A stretch of 42,154 nucleotides of DNA from Lachnospiraceae bacterium (GCA_016291405.1 JAEEXG010000018.1:1-42154), one strand, 5' to 3'; positions 33,890-41,846 are shown, counted from the stretch's first letter. Program-made: numbers and translations. The notes: generated by a model not told the origin, from the sequence alone.

Positions 33890-35080
33890 TCACACAGTTT
33901 TCTTTTTGCCTGCATTTCCGATAATGACAGTCATAACGATTAAAACCGCCGGGAATATAAGCCCCACTCCCATTCCGGCTCTTATGTTATCGCCCGCATT
34001 CTGAGCCACTCTTCCTACAATCGCAGGTCCGATGCTTCCCCCCAAATCTCCCGCCATTGCTAAAAGTGCAAACATAGCTGTTCCGCCCAAGGGAAACTTC
34101 TTAGAAGATATGCTTAATGTTCCGGGCCACATGATTCCTACAGAAAAACCACAAATAATACAACCTATAAGCCCAATAATCGGATTTCCTGATAAAGAAG
34201 CAAGAAGATATGCAACAACACACAAAGCTCCCGAGCCTATCATAAAGCCCGTTAGCTTAATCTTTTCTCCGTATTTACCGTATATCACTCTGCTTATTCC
34301 CATAGTGATTGCAAACATGCAAGGGCCGGCCAAATCTCCTGCCGATTTAGAAAGCTTAAGAGCTGCCTCTGCGTAAGCTGAAGCCCACTGCGCCATTGAT
34401 ATTTCCGACGCCCCTGCGCATATCATTAAAATAATTGCCACTATGAATAAAGGCGTCTTTATAAGCTTCCTTATTCCCATTCCCGTTCCTTCATCCACAA
34501 TGGGGACGATGGGGCATGTGGCAAAGTTATATATGTTTACTGCCGGCACAAGAGCCCATAAAACCGCAAGCCATTTCCAACTGTCCATTCCAAAAAGGGC
34601 AAAGAAAGCGGTAGAAATCAGTATTGTTCCTACAGAGCCCCAGCAATAAAAGGAATGAAGCAAGCTCATAGTGGCTTCTTTGTTTTCAAAGGGACACGCC
34701 TCAATTATGGGGCTGCACAGCACTTCGATAAGTCCACTACCTATTGCATAAATCACTACGCTTACTAAAATTCCCGCAAAGTGGTTTGTAAAAAGCTCCG
34801 GCAAAAACGCTAATCCCATTAGGCCTACCGCAGAACAGATTTCAGACACCACAATCGAAATCCTGTATCCGATTCTGTCCACAAATTTTGCGCAAAACAA
34901 ATCAACCAAAAGCTGCGTGAAAAAGAAGGTCGTGGAAATAAGAGCGATATTTCCAAGTGAAATGCTATAGTCATTATGAAATTTTAGAAACAAAAGCGGT
35001 GCAAAATTGGCCATTATGGCCTGTGTCACAAACCCAAGATAACAGGCTATTTTTGTTCTTCTAAAGTTTTCTTTTTTCAT
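33890..35080 (-). CDS. MFS transporter
   Basis: 396 aa with about 12 transmembrane helices. The RIGYR loop after helix 2 and the GISRVIYGKYGEKI loop between helices 8 and 9 are major-facilitator features. The second half has an FSVGIMWPGTLSISSKKFP stretch like sugar/proton symporters of the FucP-like group, but the substrate cannot be read from sequence. It is the third gene of the rsgA operon, 4 nt after the ASCH/GNAT gene. Confidence 0.85.
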   Translation of the reverse strand: MKKENFRRTKIACYLGFVTQAIMANFAPLLFLKFHNDYSISLGNIALISTTFFFTQLLVDLFCAKFVDRIGYRISIVVSEICSAVGLMGLAFLPELFTNHFAGILVSVVIYAIGSGLIEVLCSPIIEACPFENKEATMSLLHSFYCWGSVGTILISTAFFALFGMDSWKWLAVLWALVPAVNIYNFATCPIVPIVDEGTGMGIRKLIKTPLFIVAIILMICAGASEISMAQWASAYAEAALKLSKSAGDLAGPCMFAITMGISRVIYGKYGEKIKLTGFMIGSGALCVVAYLLASLSGNPIIGLIGCIICGFSVGIMWPGTLSISSKKFPLGGTAMFALLAMAGDLGGSIGPAIVGRVAQNAGDNIRAGMGVGLIFPAVLIVMTVIIGNAGKKKTV

Positions 35081-35084
35081 AGTA

Positions 35085-36107
35085 TTACTTTCCGGTTTCT
35101 TTTAAATCGATCTTATATCTTTCAAGCTCTATACCGTCGCTTTCCAAGAAAACAGTTTCAATATATTCTCCGCCGTTTGCAAGTATCACGCGTCTGCTTC
35201 CCTCATTTTGGGGCATACAGCTGACATTTATTGTATCAAATCCGAATGATAATAAATAGTCTTTTGCCTTTGCAAGCATTCTTGTTGCATACCCTTTTCT
35301 TCGCTCCGAAGGGCGTACCGAATATCCCACATGGCCTGTGTAATTCTTCATTCTTTCGGAAAGCACGTTGTGAACCTGCATACATCCGACCATCTTTCCA
35401 TCAGACTCTCTTATGCAAAGAATAACTGTGCCCCATGCTCCGTGAGCGTCGGCTTCTCTTGAAGGATTTGTCCAACCGATACAATAGTCTACATACTCTT
35501 TCATGTCGGGCATTCGCTTAAGTGAAAAGCAACCGTCAAAGCCTGAATTAGCATCAAGCATTTCCTGCCTGTATGCAGCTATTTCATCCGCATAATCCAT
35601 GGTTGCTTCGCAAAAAAGAAGCCTTTCTTCCTCCTTGGATTCTTTCTCTCCCGCCACATATTCAAGGGTGAACTTTTCGCATATAACTAAGGAATCTTCG
35701 GTAAAGGGAATTCCGCTTTCTTCTGAGCATTCAATAAAGAATTCCTCATGAACCTTTCTCCAATAAGCTAAAGAACGGTCACCTTCCCCTTCCGCATAAG
35801 CGTGAAAGGGAGGCACTTCCTTAAAGGGACGGATGTATACGTCATAATCTTTTATAACGCAGACCGCCTCGTCTTTACCGTTTAAAATAACGCTGTAATC
35901 TCCGGGCTTTGGTATTTCATCAAGGGCATCCTCGCTCACATAATCATCGTAAGCGCTGGCTGTTCCAAACTTGATTCCTTTAATCACAAGGTCTGATAAT
36001 TTATCCGCTGTTTGGGCATCGCTGCCAAATCCCCATGCTTCATAGGGCGTATTAATATCTACGTTTTTCTTTTTACAAAACTCTTCCCATAATTTTTCTG
36101 CATTCAT
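35085..36107 (-). CDS. Fusion of an ASCH domain and a GNAT acetyltransferase
   Basis: 340 aa from the ATG at 36107. AAGGAG lies 10 nt before it but only 1 nt before the alternative ATG at 36116. The N-terminal half (about 1-150) is ASCH-like: EAWGFGSDAQTADKLSDLV, GKFGTASA-type and VCVIKDYDVYIRPF elements of an RNA-binding, PUA-related fold. The C-terminal half (about 165-340) is a GNAT with GHVGYSVRPSERRKGYATRM and NEGSRRVILANGG. The combination suggests acetylation linked to RNA or a nucleotide, but this is inference. It lies between rsgA and the MFS gene in one operon. Confidence 0.8.
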   Translation of the reverse strand: MNAEKLWEEFCKKKNVDINTPYEAWGFGSDAQTADKLSDLVIKGIKFGTASAYDDYVSEDALDEIPKPGDYSVILNGKDEAVCVIKDYDVYIRPFKEVPPFHAYAEGEGDRSLAYWRKVHEEFFIECSEESGIPFTEDSLVICEKFTLEYVAGEKESKEEERLLFCEATMDYADEIAAYRQEMLDANSGFDGCFSLKRMPDMKEYVDYCIGWTNPSREADAHGAWGTVILCIRESDGKMVGCMQVHNVLSERMKNYTGHVGYSVRPSERRKGYATRMLAKAKDYLLSFGFDTINVSCMPQNEGSRRVILANGGEYIETVFLESDGIELERYKIDLKETGK

Positions 36108-36137
36108 ACTGTACATTCTCCTTTTTAGTAAAAAATT

Positions 36138-37115
36138 TTAGTCCCACGCACTTTTCCTGTTACTTTTCTTCATGGCTTTAGCCCACTTTGAAATCTCTTT
36201 TTTCTTTGCGTAGTTTTTGGTGTTTTCTTTTCCTAAATTTTTAAAAAGCTCATATCTTTCTTTAGATAATTCTCCGCTTTTTATGGCTGCTTTTATGGCG
36301 CATCCGGGCTCTGTCTCGTGCCTGCAGTTACTGAATTTGCACCTGCATTCAAGCTCTATGATGTCTGAAAATGTTTCATCAATTCCGGCTTGCACATTTG
36401 CCATTCCGATTTCACGCATACCGGGAGTATCAATGATACTTACGCCGTTTTTAAGTTTAATCAGCTTTCTGTGAGTGGTGGTGTGTCGGCCTTCGCCATC
36501 GTCTTCTCTGATTTCTGAAGTCTTCATGACTTCTTCACCGCAAAGGGCATTTATAAGCGTAGATTTTCCTGCGCCGGAAGACCCCATTAGGCATATGGTA
36601 GCGCCTTCCTTCATATATTCGCTAAGTTCTTCAAGACCTATACCTAAAAGCGCCGATATAGCATGCACGCGCACTTTCTCTGAGATAGTCTCTACCTCTC
36701 TTACGTATCTTCCCACATTGTTACAAAGATCCGATTTTGTGAGGACCACAACAGGTGTCGCACCGCCTTGCATGGCAACGCTTACATATCTTGCAATTCG
36801 ATTAAAGCTATAGTCTTCATTTAAAGATGTGACTATAAAGCAGTAATCCACATTTGCAACCATGTACTGCATTACTCCGGTTTTTGATTGATCCGGCCTT
36901 TGCAAAAAGCTCTTTCTTTCGCAAACCGAAAGAATCATAGACTCTCCCTGCGTATTTTTAATAAAATTCACATAGTCGCCTACAACAGGCAATTTGTCCG
37001 CATCAATCTCATAAAAGCTACCCTTCAACTTTGCAGGATATTCCTCTCCTTCAAAGCTTACGGTAAAACTGTTTTTTCTAACTTCCGTTATTCTTCCTAA
37101 ATTTGTAGTATTCAA
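36138..37115 (-). CDS. rsgA: Ribosome small-subunit-dependent GTPase RsgA
   Basis: 325 aa. It is a circularly permuted GTPase that checks late 30S subunit maturation. An OB fold (about 1-75) precedes the G domain in permuted order: TKSD (126-129), GSSGAGKST (178-186), then DTPG (229-232). A zinc site follows at Cys259, Cys264, His266, Cys272. The start is TTG at 37115, with AAGGAGA 7 nt before it and no nearer ATG. It is the first gene of rsgA-ASCH/GNAT-MFS. A terminator and a 21-codon ORF lie upstream. Confidence 0.94.
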   Translation of the reverse strand: MNTTNLGRITEVRKNSFTVSFEGEEYPAKLKGSFYEIDADKLPVVGDYVNFIKNTQGESMILSVCERKSFLQRPDQSKTGVMQYMVANVDYCFIVTSLNEDYSFNRIARYVSVAMQGGATPVVVLTKSDLCNNVGRYVREVETISEKVRVHAISALLGIGLEELSEYMKEGATICLMGSSGAGKSTLINALCGEEVMKTSEIREDDGEGRHTTTHRKLIKLKNGVSIIDTPGMREIGMANVQAGIDETFSDIIELECRCKFSNCRHETEPGCAIKAAIKSGELSKERYELFKNLGKENTKNYAKKKEISKWAKAMKKSNRKSAWD

Positions 37116-37217
37116 TTCTTTGTCTCCTTATTTGTTCGTTTAGTAATAGCTTTAAATAATAACTTTTCCTGTATGGAGACCTTTAGAATGGAATGTTTTA
37201 AAAAAAGGTAAAAGAAA

Positions 37218-37239
37218 ACCGTGACAAATATGCCACGGT
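37218..37239 (-). terminator. Terminator/attenuator upstream of rsgA
   Basis: ACCGTGGCA-TATT-TGTCACGGT on the minus strand: nine pairs with one G-U, then TTTTCTTTT. It lies about 100 nt before the rsgA start codon, with no good promoter in between. Eight bases of its 3' arm (37221-37228) are complementary to the expected extreme 5' end of the same transcript (37364-37371). Confidence 0.75.
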
Positions 37240-37269
37240 CTAAAATCAATAATATTATCTAAAAAGAAT

Positions 37270-37335
37270 TTATCTTAAAGAAACCGAGGTCACCATACAA
37301 TATTCATTTACAATCTCTCTTTTTTCTACACGCAT
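37270..37335 (-). CDS. Short leader ORF (21 aa) upstream of rsgA
   Basis: 21 codons starting MRVEKREIVNEYC and ending SVSLR. AGAGG lies before the ATG, a promoter lies about 36 nt upstream, and a terminator follows within 31 nt of the stop. Like the 36-codon ORF at 33692 it starts with Met-Arg followed soon by VEK, and both sit alone between a promoter and an intrinsic terminator ahead of an operon. No family is recognised. Confidence 0.55.
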   Translation of the reverse strand: MRVEKREIVNEYCMVTSVSLR

Positions 37336-37377
37336 TTATGATTACCTCTCTTTCTTTTATATTTTTGTCACATGAAA

Positions 37378-37406
37378 AAGTTACCAAATTTAGAGCGATA
37401 CGTCAA
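37378..37406 (-). promoter_or_regulatory. Promoter of the 21-codon leader ORF / rsgA
   Basis: TTGACG (37401-37406), 17 nt, TAACTT (37378-37383) on the minus strand. The -35 box lies 4 nt after the sfsA stop. Confidence 0.65.
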
Positions 37407-37410
37407 TACA

Positions 37411-38061
37411 TTAAATTATTTCTAATGTATCGGGTTCAACATGACACTTTAAAAATAAGATCTCCACGCCCGCATCTTTTGCTTCTTGTAAAGCAACTCC
37501 AAATTCAGGATGTGTGTCAACATTCGGCCTTACTTCATCCACTCCCGCCATTTGAATTACAAAAGCAAGGCTTGCTTTTATTCCCTTTTTTGCAGCTTTC
37601 ACAAGCTCTCTTAAATGTTTAACGCCTCTTTCTGTAGGAGCATCTGGGAAGTACCCCATCCCGTCGATTTCAAGGGTGCAGCCCTTTACTTCCATTAGGT
37701 GTTTTTCATTTTCTTTTTCCATATAGAAGTCTATTCTTGAATCCCCGTATGTATACTCAGGAATCACTTTGTCATAGCCTTGTTTACTAAGCCATTCTTT
37801 TACAACTTTATTCGGGGCCTGGCTATCGATATTAAACAAAACTCCCGTGCTTTTTCTTACAGCCACTAGGTCGTACTTTGTTTTTCTTCCTTCACTCCCC
37901 GGAGCCGTGAGCCACACTTCGCATCCGGGTATCAATAGTTCTTTACAACGTCCCGTATTTTTCACGTGAACGGTTTCTTTGTGCCCGTCTATGTCGACTT
38001 CTGCTATAAATCGGTTGGGCCTTTTTATGAAAGTTGCTTTTGTAATGTTTTCGTATTTCAT
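37411..38061 (-). CDS. sfsA: SfsA-family protein (putative nuclease)
   Basis: 216 aa. Named after sugar fermentation stimulation in E. coli. The family has an OB-like N-terminal half and a nuclease-like C-terminal half. The GRCKELLIPGCEVWL and SRIDFYME...MEVKGCTL stretches are diagnostic. Asp111, Glu124 and Lys126 give a D...ExK nuclease-type site. It lies 3 nt after the DUF1848 gene and is the last gene of the marR operon. No terminator is visible after it. Confidence 0.92.
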   Translation of the reverse strand: MKYENITKATFIKRPNRFIAEVDIDGHKETVHVKNTGRCKELLIPGCEVWLTAPGSEGRKTKYDLVAVRKSTGVLFNIDSQAPNKVVKEWLSKQGYDKVIPEYTYGDSRIDFYMEKENEKHLMEVKGCTLEIDGMGYFPDAPTERGVKHLRELVKAAKKGIKASLAFVIQMAGVDEVRPNVDTHPEFGVALQEAKDAGVEILFLKCHVEPDTLEII

Positions 38062-38064
38062 CTA

Positions 38065-38997
38065 TTATAGTCCACCGATTCTTTCTTGATTATCTATCCA
38101 GGATTTTTGAGGTACCTCATGGATAATGTCCCCTTCCATGTAGTTTCCTATCAGGAAAGGAGAATTAGGGTCATGCAATTTGTTTTGAGCGTATATAACC
38201 GATGGCTCGGAATTTGCGTAGCAGTATCTGCAAAGGTGCATGCAGGTATTATATGCTCCTATATCGCAGGATAGGTAGCATGCGCACTCTGCTCTTGCGC
38301 CTTTCTTTTTAGGCACAATCAGTCTTTTCCCTATTGCTTTTTCATAGTCACTTACCTTCATGCATCCGCTGCAATCAGCACCGAATTCAGAAAGCTCATC
38401 TCCTTCTGCACAAGGCTTAACCGTCATTCCGCATTCGGTTGCAATCTTTATTATTTCTTTTCCAAGAAACAATCTGTCTTCTTTTGACACTTCCCTTGCT
38501 TCGGGGAAGTTTTTCTTTACCTTAGGGTACAGGTCAATAAAGCTTATAACGGCCGTCTTTGTGTATCCTTTTAAGCTTTCCGCAATCTGCCTAAACGCCT
38601 GCAAATGGTACTCTTTTGTGTATTTATCGGATAAAAGAATGGGGTCATATCTCCATCCGATGGAATCTACGCCCACTATATCAGACAAGGTTTTAAAATC
38701 TTCAATCAGCTTATGCTTATTTGGAACATTTGGCTCAATGTCTTTACCGTAAGAAGTTAGAGTCATAAACCAATACTGCCCGAAATCCTTTATTAAATCC
38801 ATGTATGGAAACATAGGAGCAGGGTTCTTTGTGCAAAATCCGATTACATCAACTACTGAAGGATCTAACCTGTATTTGCTTACCTGCTTAGGATTGTAAG
38901 GGTTTCTTACGCACACAAATCCTTCTTTTATTCTGTTTGCAAACCACTTGGCATAAAATGCCGGTATGTCGGTTCTTTGGCCTGTATTAATAATCAT
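38065..38997 (-). CDS. DUF1848 family protein with Cys-rich C-terminus
   Basis: 310 aa. Typical DUF1848 features are the start INTGQRTDIPAFY, GFCTKNPAPM, FTLTSYG-like WFMTLTSYGKDIEP and the Cys-rich end. Cys238, 240 and 244 are followed by Cys252, Cys256 and Cys259 spaced CxxxCxxC (TCMHLCRYCYAN), the iron-sulfur spacing used by radical SAM enzymes, here near the C-terminus. The function is unknown. It is encoded between a flavodoxin and sfsA; a flavodoxin could be its electron donor, which is inference. Confidence 0.85.
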   Translation of the reverse strand: MIINTGQRTDIPAFYAKWFANRIKEGFVCVRNPYNPKQVSKYRLDPSVVDVIGFCTKNPAPMFPYMDLIKDFGQYWFMTLTSYGKDIEPNVPNKHKLIEDFKTLSDIVGVDSIGWRYDPILLSDKYTKEYHLQAFRQIAESLKGYTKTAVISFIDLYPKVKKNFPEAREVSKEDRLFLGKEIIKIATECGMTVKPCAEGDELSEFGADCSGCMKVSDYEKAIGKRLIVPKKKGARAECACYLSCDIGAYNTCMHLCRYCYANSEPSVIYAQNKLHDPNSPFLIGNYMEGDIIHEVPQKSWIDNQERIGGL

Positions 38998-39008
38998 TTA
39001 CTATCCGT

Positions 39009-39539
39009 TCATCCCTTTAGATACTCTACGATGGGATCTGTGAAACTTATATCTGAAATATCATAAGAAGAAGATATCAGCTCAACCATCTTCTTTTCGT
39101 CTTCGGTTGCATCTTTCTTTTTCTTAATTGTACCTATAAACATCTTTAGTGCAAGCTTTGATGCAGCATTCATCTTATCGTAGTTAAATCCTCCTTGGCA
39201 ATAAAAGGCTTGCATATACTGCTTTTGCTCCTCTGAAAGCAAATTTTGAAGCATTACATCAACTTCTTTACCTGCATTAGGGCATCCACCCACGCAGAAA
39301 AGTGCCAATCGCTTACCTTTCCATGCAGTAGCTTTATCCAGAAACCACTTAGATTTTACCACGTTTCCGGCCATTGCCCATCCGCCGTAAGCAATCGCAT
39401 CATATTCTTCAAAGAAGCTTGCATCCTTCTTTTGCGCTGCTTTGAGCTCAAGTAAATCCCCCTCTGTTCTTTCTTTAAGCCACTCAGCATATTTCTTTGT
39501 AAAACCGGTCTGTGATGTATAGATTATTAATGTTTTCAT
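39009..39539 (-). CDS. Flavodoxin-domain protein
   Basis: 176 aa. The FMN phosphate loop is TSQTGFTKKYAEWL (about 8-21). AIAYGGWAMAGNV and FCVGGCPNAG fit further loops of the flavodoxin fold, close to HemG/flavodoxin-like redox proteins. It overlaps marR by 4 nt (ATGA), so its expression should follow that repressor. It lies 11 nt before the DUF1848 gene. Confidence 0.85.
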   Translation of the reverse strand: MKTLIIYTSQTGFTKKYAEWLKERTEGDLLELKAAQKKDASFFEEYDAIAYGGWAMAGNVVKSKWFLDKATAWKGKRLALFCVGGCPNAGKEVDVMLQNLLSEEQKQYMQAFYCQGGFNYDKMNAASKLALKMFIGTIKKKKDATEDEKKMVELISSSYDISDISFTDPIVEYLKG

Positions 39540-40015
39540 ATTTTACTTAAATTCCTTTCCATTTTCATGATTGTTTGTATGGTGTTAATCAGGCTCTTTT
39601 CATCAATTCCATCAAATATGCGCCCAATCACGTACTTACTGTGCTTCCCGTTATTATCATTTGATTCTAAGAACTCCCTTGCGGCATCCGTAACGACGAT
39701 TCGCTGTTTTCTTTTATCTTTCTCATCCGGAACTGTCGCAATAAATCCCTTTTTCTCAAGTCTTAGAAGAATCTGTTTTACGTTTTGATGGGAGCTTCCC
39801 ATTACATCGGACAGTTCATTTAAAGTCGGCGCTTCCTTGCAAAGGTTTATGCATATAATTGCAAAGAACTGCTTCCAAGTAATTTCTTTGAAATAAGCAT
39901 CTGCCGCTGCCTGATACCTATTATCAAATGCACTCAAAAGTCCCAAAAGAAACGCTTGCGGAGGCATATCCCCAAAGTCAACATTGTCCATTTTCATCTC
40001 TTCGCTATAGTCCAT
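39536..40015 (-). CDS. MarR-family transcriptional regulator
   Basis: 159 aa from the ATG at 40015, which has AGAGGGC 5 nt before it; the upstream ATG at 40081 lies within the operator region. The winged helix (about 45-105) shows LNELSDVMGSSHQNVKQILL and VPDEKDKRKQRIVVT. It is the first gene of marR-flavodoxin-DUF1848-sfsA. Two palindromic sites in its promoter indicate self-repression. Confidence 0.9.
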   Translation of the reverse strand: MDYSEEMKMDNVDFGDMPPQAFLLGLLSAFDNRYQAAADAYFKEITWKQFFAIICINLCKEAPTLNELSDVMGSSHQNVKQILLRLEKKGFIATVPDEKDKRKQRIVVTDAAREFLESNDNNGKHSKYVIGRIFDGIDEKSLINTIQTIMKMERNLSKI

Positions 40016-40045
40016 ATATCGCCCTCTATTCATCTTTACAAAAAT

Positions 40046-40061
40046 AGGTAATGCATTACCT
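40046..40061. promoter_or_regulatory. MarR operator, site 1
   Basis: AGGTAATGCATTACCT, a perfect 16-bp palindrome about 10-25 nt downstream of the expected start of the marR transcript. It shares both half-sites with site 2. Confidence 0.8.
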
Positions 40062-40071
40062 TGTTTAAATA

Positions 40072-40100
40072 AAGGTAACACATTACCTATTATGTGTCAA
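40072..40100 (-). promoter_or_regulatory. Promoter of the marR operon
   Basis: TTGACA (40095-40100), 17 nt, TACCTT (40072-40077) on the minus strand. Operator site 2 fills the -10 box and half of the spacer. Confidence 0.7.
40073..40088. promoter_or_regulatory. MarR operator, site 2
   Basis: AGGTAACACATTACCT with 6-bp arms identical to site 1. The centres are 27 bp apart. It overlaps the promoter, so binding should block RNA polymerase. Confidence 0.8.
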
Positions 40101-40213
40101 ATACATTTTTGTCCTCTAACCGTCCCCCTAGGGTCAAAAGTCTGGCGGTTTCGACAGTAGTTTCGTTGAGCAACACCTTGCCACATTCTTCAGCGTCATA
40201 ATCTACGCGGAAT
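40090..40213 (-). other. Open frame without a clear start, after the KilA-N gene
   Basis: On the minus strand a frame stays open from inside the end of the KilA-N gene to TAA at 40090-40092, about 41 codons beyond it. It encodes KFRVDYDAEECGKVLL and then TARLLTLGGRLED. GGGAGG lies before a possible CTG, but no ATG/GTG/TTG start is seen. It may be the 3' remnant of a deleted gene, or chance. Confidence 0.3.
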
Positions 40214-41059
40214 TTAATCAGAATCGCCTCCCGGTAGTTGTTTTATACCATCCAGACTTACCATGGACAGTGTCTTCATCTGCTTAACAGCAAGTTCTCT
40301 AAGCAACACTATCCTTTCTGACATTGTTTTGCCCTGTCCAATCAGGATTGCGTTATAGCTTTCCATATTTGCCAGAACAAGAAGCTGGTTCAACTCCGCT
40401 TCATCGCGAATATTCCCCTTCCTTCCGGGACTCTCATCTCTCCACTGCTTTGCAGTTTTGCCGAAAAGAACGACATTAAGCATATCCGCTTCATTGGCAT
40501 ACTTGTATGAAATCTGTTCCGGTGTCAGTTCCGGCGGTATCAGATAATCCTTGATCGCGTCGGTATGGATACGATAATTCAGTTTGGCTATCTCACGATT
40601 CAGATTCCAGTTAAGGGATAGGCGGCTGTTTTCATCCTTCTTAAGCCTCTGATAATCTTCAATAATATACAGTTTAAACTCCGAGGATATCCAAGAAGCA
40701 AACTCAAACGCAATATCTCGGTGAGCATAGGTGGCTGCATATCTCCCCTGTTTACTGACAATTCCTTTCGCTCCAGTTACTTCTATCCATCGTTTTGGAG
40801 TCATTACAAATCCATTATCACCCGCTTCATTTTTAATTGCCTCGAATTCGAGGCAATTAAAGCTTGGATTATGTAATATTTCCCATAGCCCAATGAATGA
40901 TATTGTGCTTCGATTCCTCATCCAGTTTTGAATAACATATCCAGGATACTCTCCCTCTCGCTTCTTTGCGATATCGGTCAGGGAAATATACTCGTTTTCA
41001 TAATCACTTGTATAAATCCCAATATCTATACCATCGGCATGTATAATCGTCTTCGGCAT
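40214..41059 (-). CDS. KilA-N domain protein
   Basis: 281 aa. The KilA-N DNA-binding domain occupies about 15-135: YISLTDIAKKREGEYPGYVI, NWMRNRSTISFIGLWE, then GRYAATYAHRDIAFEFASWI and FKLYIIEDYQRLK. This family is common in phages, plasmids and genomic islands. The C-terminal half (about 150-281) is helical with GKTAKQWRDESPGRKGNIRD. GGAGGTG lies 7 nt before the ATG, 1 nt after the preceding gene, so they form a unit. The actual role is unknown. Confidence 0.88.
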   Translation of the reverse strand: MPKTIIHADGIDIGIYTSDYENEYISLTDIAKKREGEYPGYVIQNWMRNRSTISFIGLWEILHNPSFNCLEFEAIKNEAGDNGFVMTPKRWIEVTGAKGIVSKQGRYAATYAHRDIAFEFASWISSEFKLYIIEDYQRLKKDENSRLSLNWNLNREIAKLNYRIHTDAIKDYLIPPELTPEQISYKYANEADMLNVVLFGKTAKQWRDESPGRKGNIRDEAELNQLLVLANMESYNAILIGQGKTMSERIVLLRELAVKQMKTLSMVSLDGIKQLPGGDSD

Positions 41060-41060
41060 A

Positions 41061-41441
41061 TTATTTCACCTCCCCGATCAGGTAATCATATAGCTTTTCA
41101 GCAGAACTGAAGTCGATATCATGGCCATTCTCGTCTGTGATCATGCCTGACTCATACTTTCGACCGTAGTCCAATTCATATATGAAATAGTCGATGTTTT
41201 CAACTTCATCCTTCAACAGTTTCCGAAGCAAAAACACCACCGTACTTTCATGAGAAATCTGAAGTGAAGCTCCGTTGCAAAAATCACATTCCACATTCTC
41301 CCTGCTATTCCGGAATAATTCATCGACTTTACTGACAAGATCTGAAGAATCCCTTAATCGATTCAGTATCTCAATAAATTCTTCTTTACTGACACTTGTA
41401 CTGAATTCCTTTGCAGTTTCGTGCAAAACTCTGTGAATCAT
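41061..41441 (-). CDS. Hypothetical protein in the KilA-N module
   Basis: 126 aa from the ATG at 41441 (GGAGG 6 nt before it); a GTG at 41444 is only 3 nt from that site. No family recognised. A helical N-terminal half is followed by ECDFCNGASL with two Cys (CxxC, possibly metal-binding) and a C-terminal GMITDENGHDIDFSSAEKLY stretch. It is preceded by its own promoter with an inverted repeat in the spacer and is coupled to the KilA-N gene. Confidence 0.7.
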   Translation of the reverse strand: MIHRVLHETAKEFSTSVSKEEFIEILNRLRDSSDLVSKVDELFRNSRENVECDFCNGASLQISHESTVVFLLRKLLKDEVENIDYFIYELDYGRKYESGMITDENGHDIDFSSAEKLYDYLIGEVK

Positions 41442-41466
41442 CACGCACCTCCGATGTTTTTCTTTT

Positions 41467-41495
41467 ATCTTATGATATGCGTGATATCATGTCAT
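41467..41495 (-). promoter_or_regulatory. Promoter with an operator-like inverted repeat (KilA-N module)
   Basis: ATGACA (41490-41495), 17 nt, TAAGAT (41467-41472) on the minus strand. The spacer is almost entirely the perfect repeat ATGATAT-N5-ATATCAT (41472-41490), a classical repressor position. The XRE protein encoded just upstream is the obvious candidate binder. Confidence 0.65.
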
Positions 41496-41519
41496 TGGAC
41501 GGATAATCCATAATCCTTG

Positions 41520-41846
41520 CTATGCAGCAATCAGCGAATAATACGCCTGTATTCGTTTTATGAAACAAATTGAATTTACTTCTACGGTCGGACAGTATTC
41601 ATAAGCATACTTTGAGTATTGTTTTACTAACAAATCCTCCATATGAACATGGAACAATTCACTAAGGCGAAGAAGATTATCAACCGAGGGCAGTATTATT
41701 CCCTTAAACCATCTGTATACCGGTTGCGGGCATGACAATCCAAGATACTGTTGAATATCCTTTACGCTATATCCTTTCTCATATGCATATTTTCGGAGGT
41801 TGTTTCCGGTCTTCTCCATATCAATTATAGTTTTACTTTCAATCAT
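41520..41846 (-). CDS. XRE-family regulator of the KilA-N module
   Basis: 108 aa. HTH at about 12-68: NNLRKYAYEKGYSVKDIQQY, LSCPQPVYRWFKG and LPSVDNLLRLSELFHVHMED. This is the form often found in Clostridia accessory regions. The ATG at 41846 overlaps the end of the preceding decayed ORF by 8 nt and has AGGGGA in front. A later Met (codon 10) lacks a ribosome site. It probably controls the promoter at 41467-41495. Confidence 0.82.
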   Translation of the reverse strand: MIESKTIIDMEKTGNNLRKYAYEKGYSVKDIQQYLGLSCPQPVYRWFKGIILPSVDNLLRLSELFHVHMEDLLVKQYSKYAYEYCPTVEVNSICFIKRIQAYYSLIAA

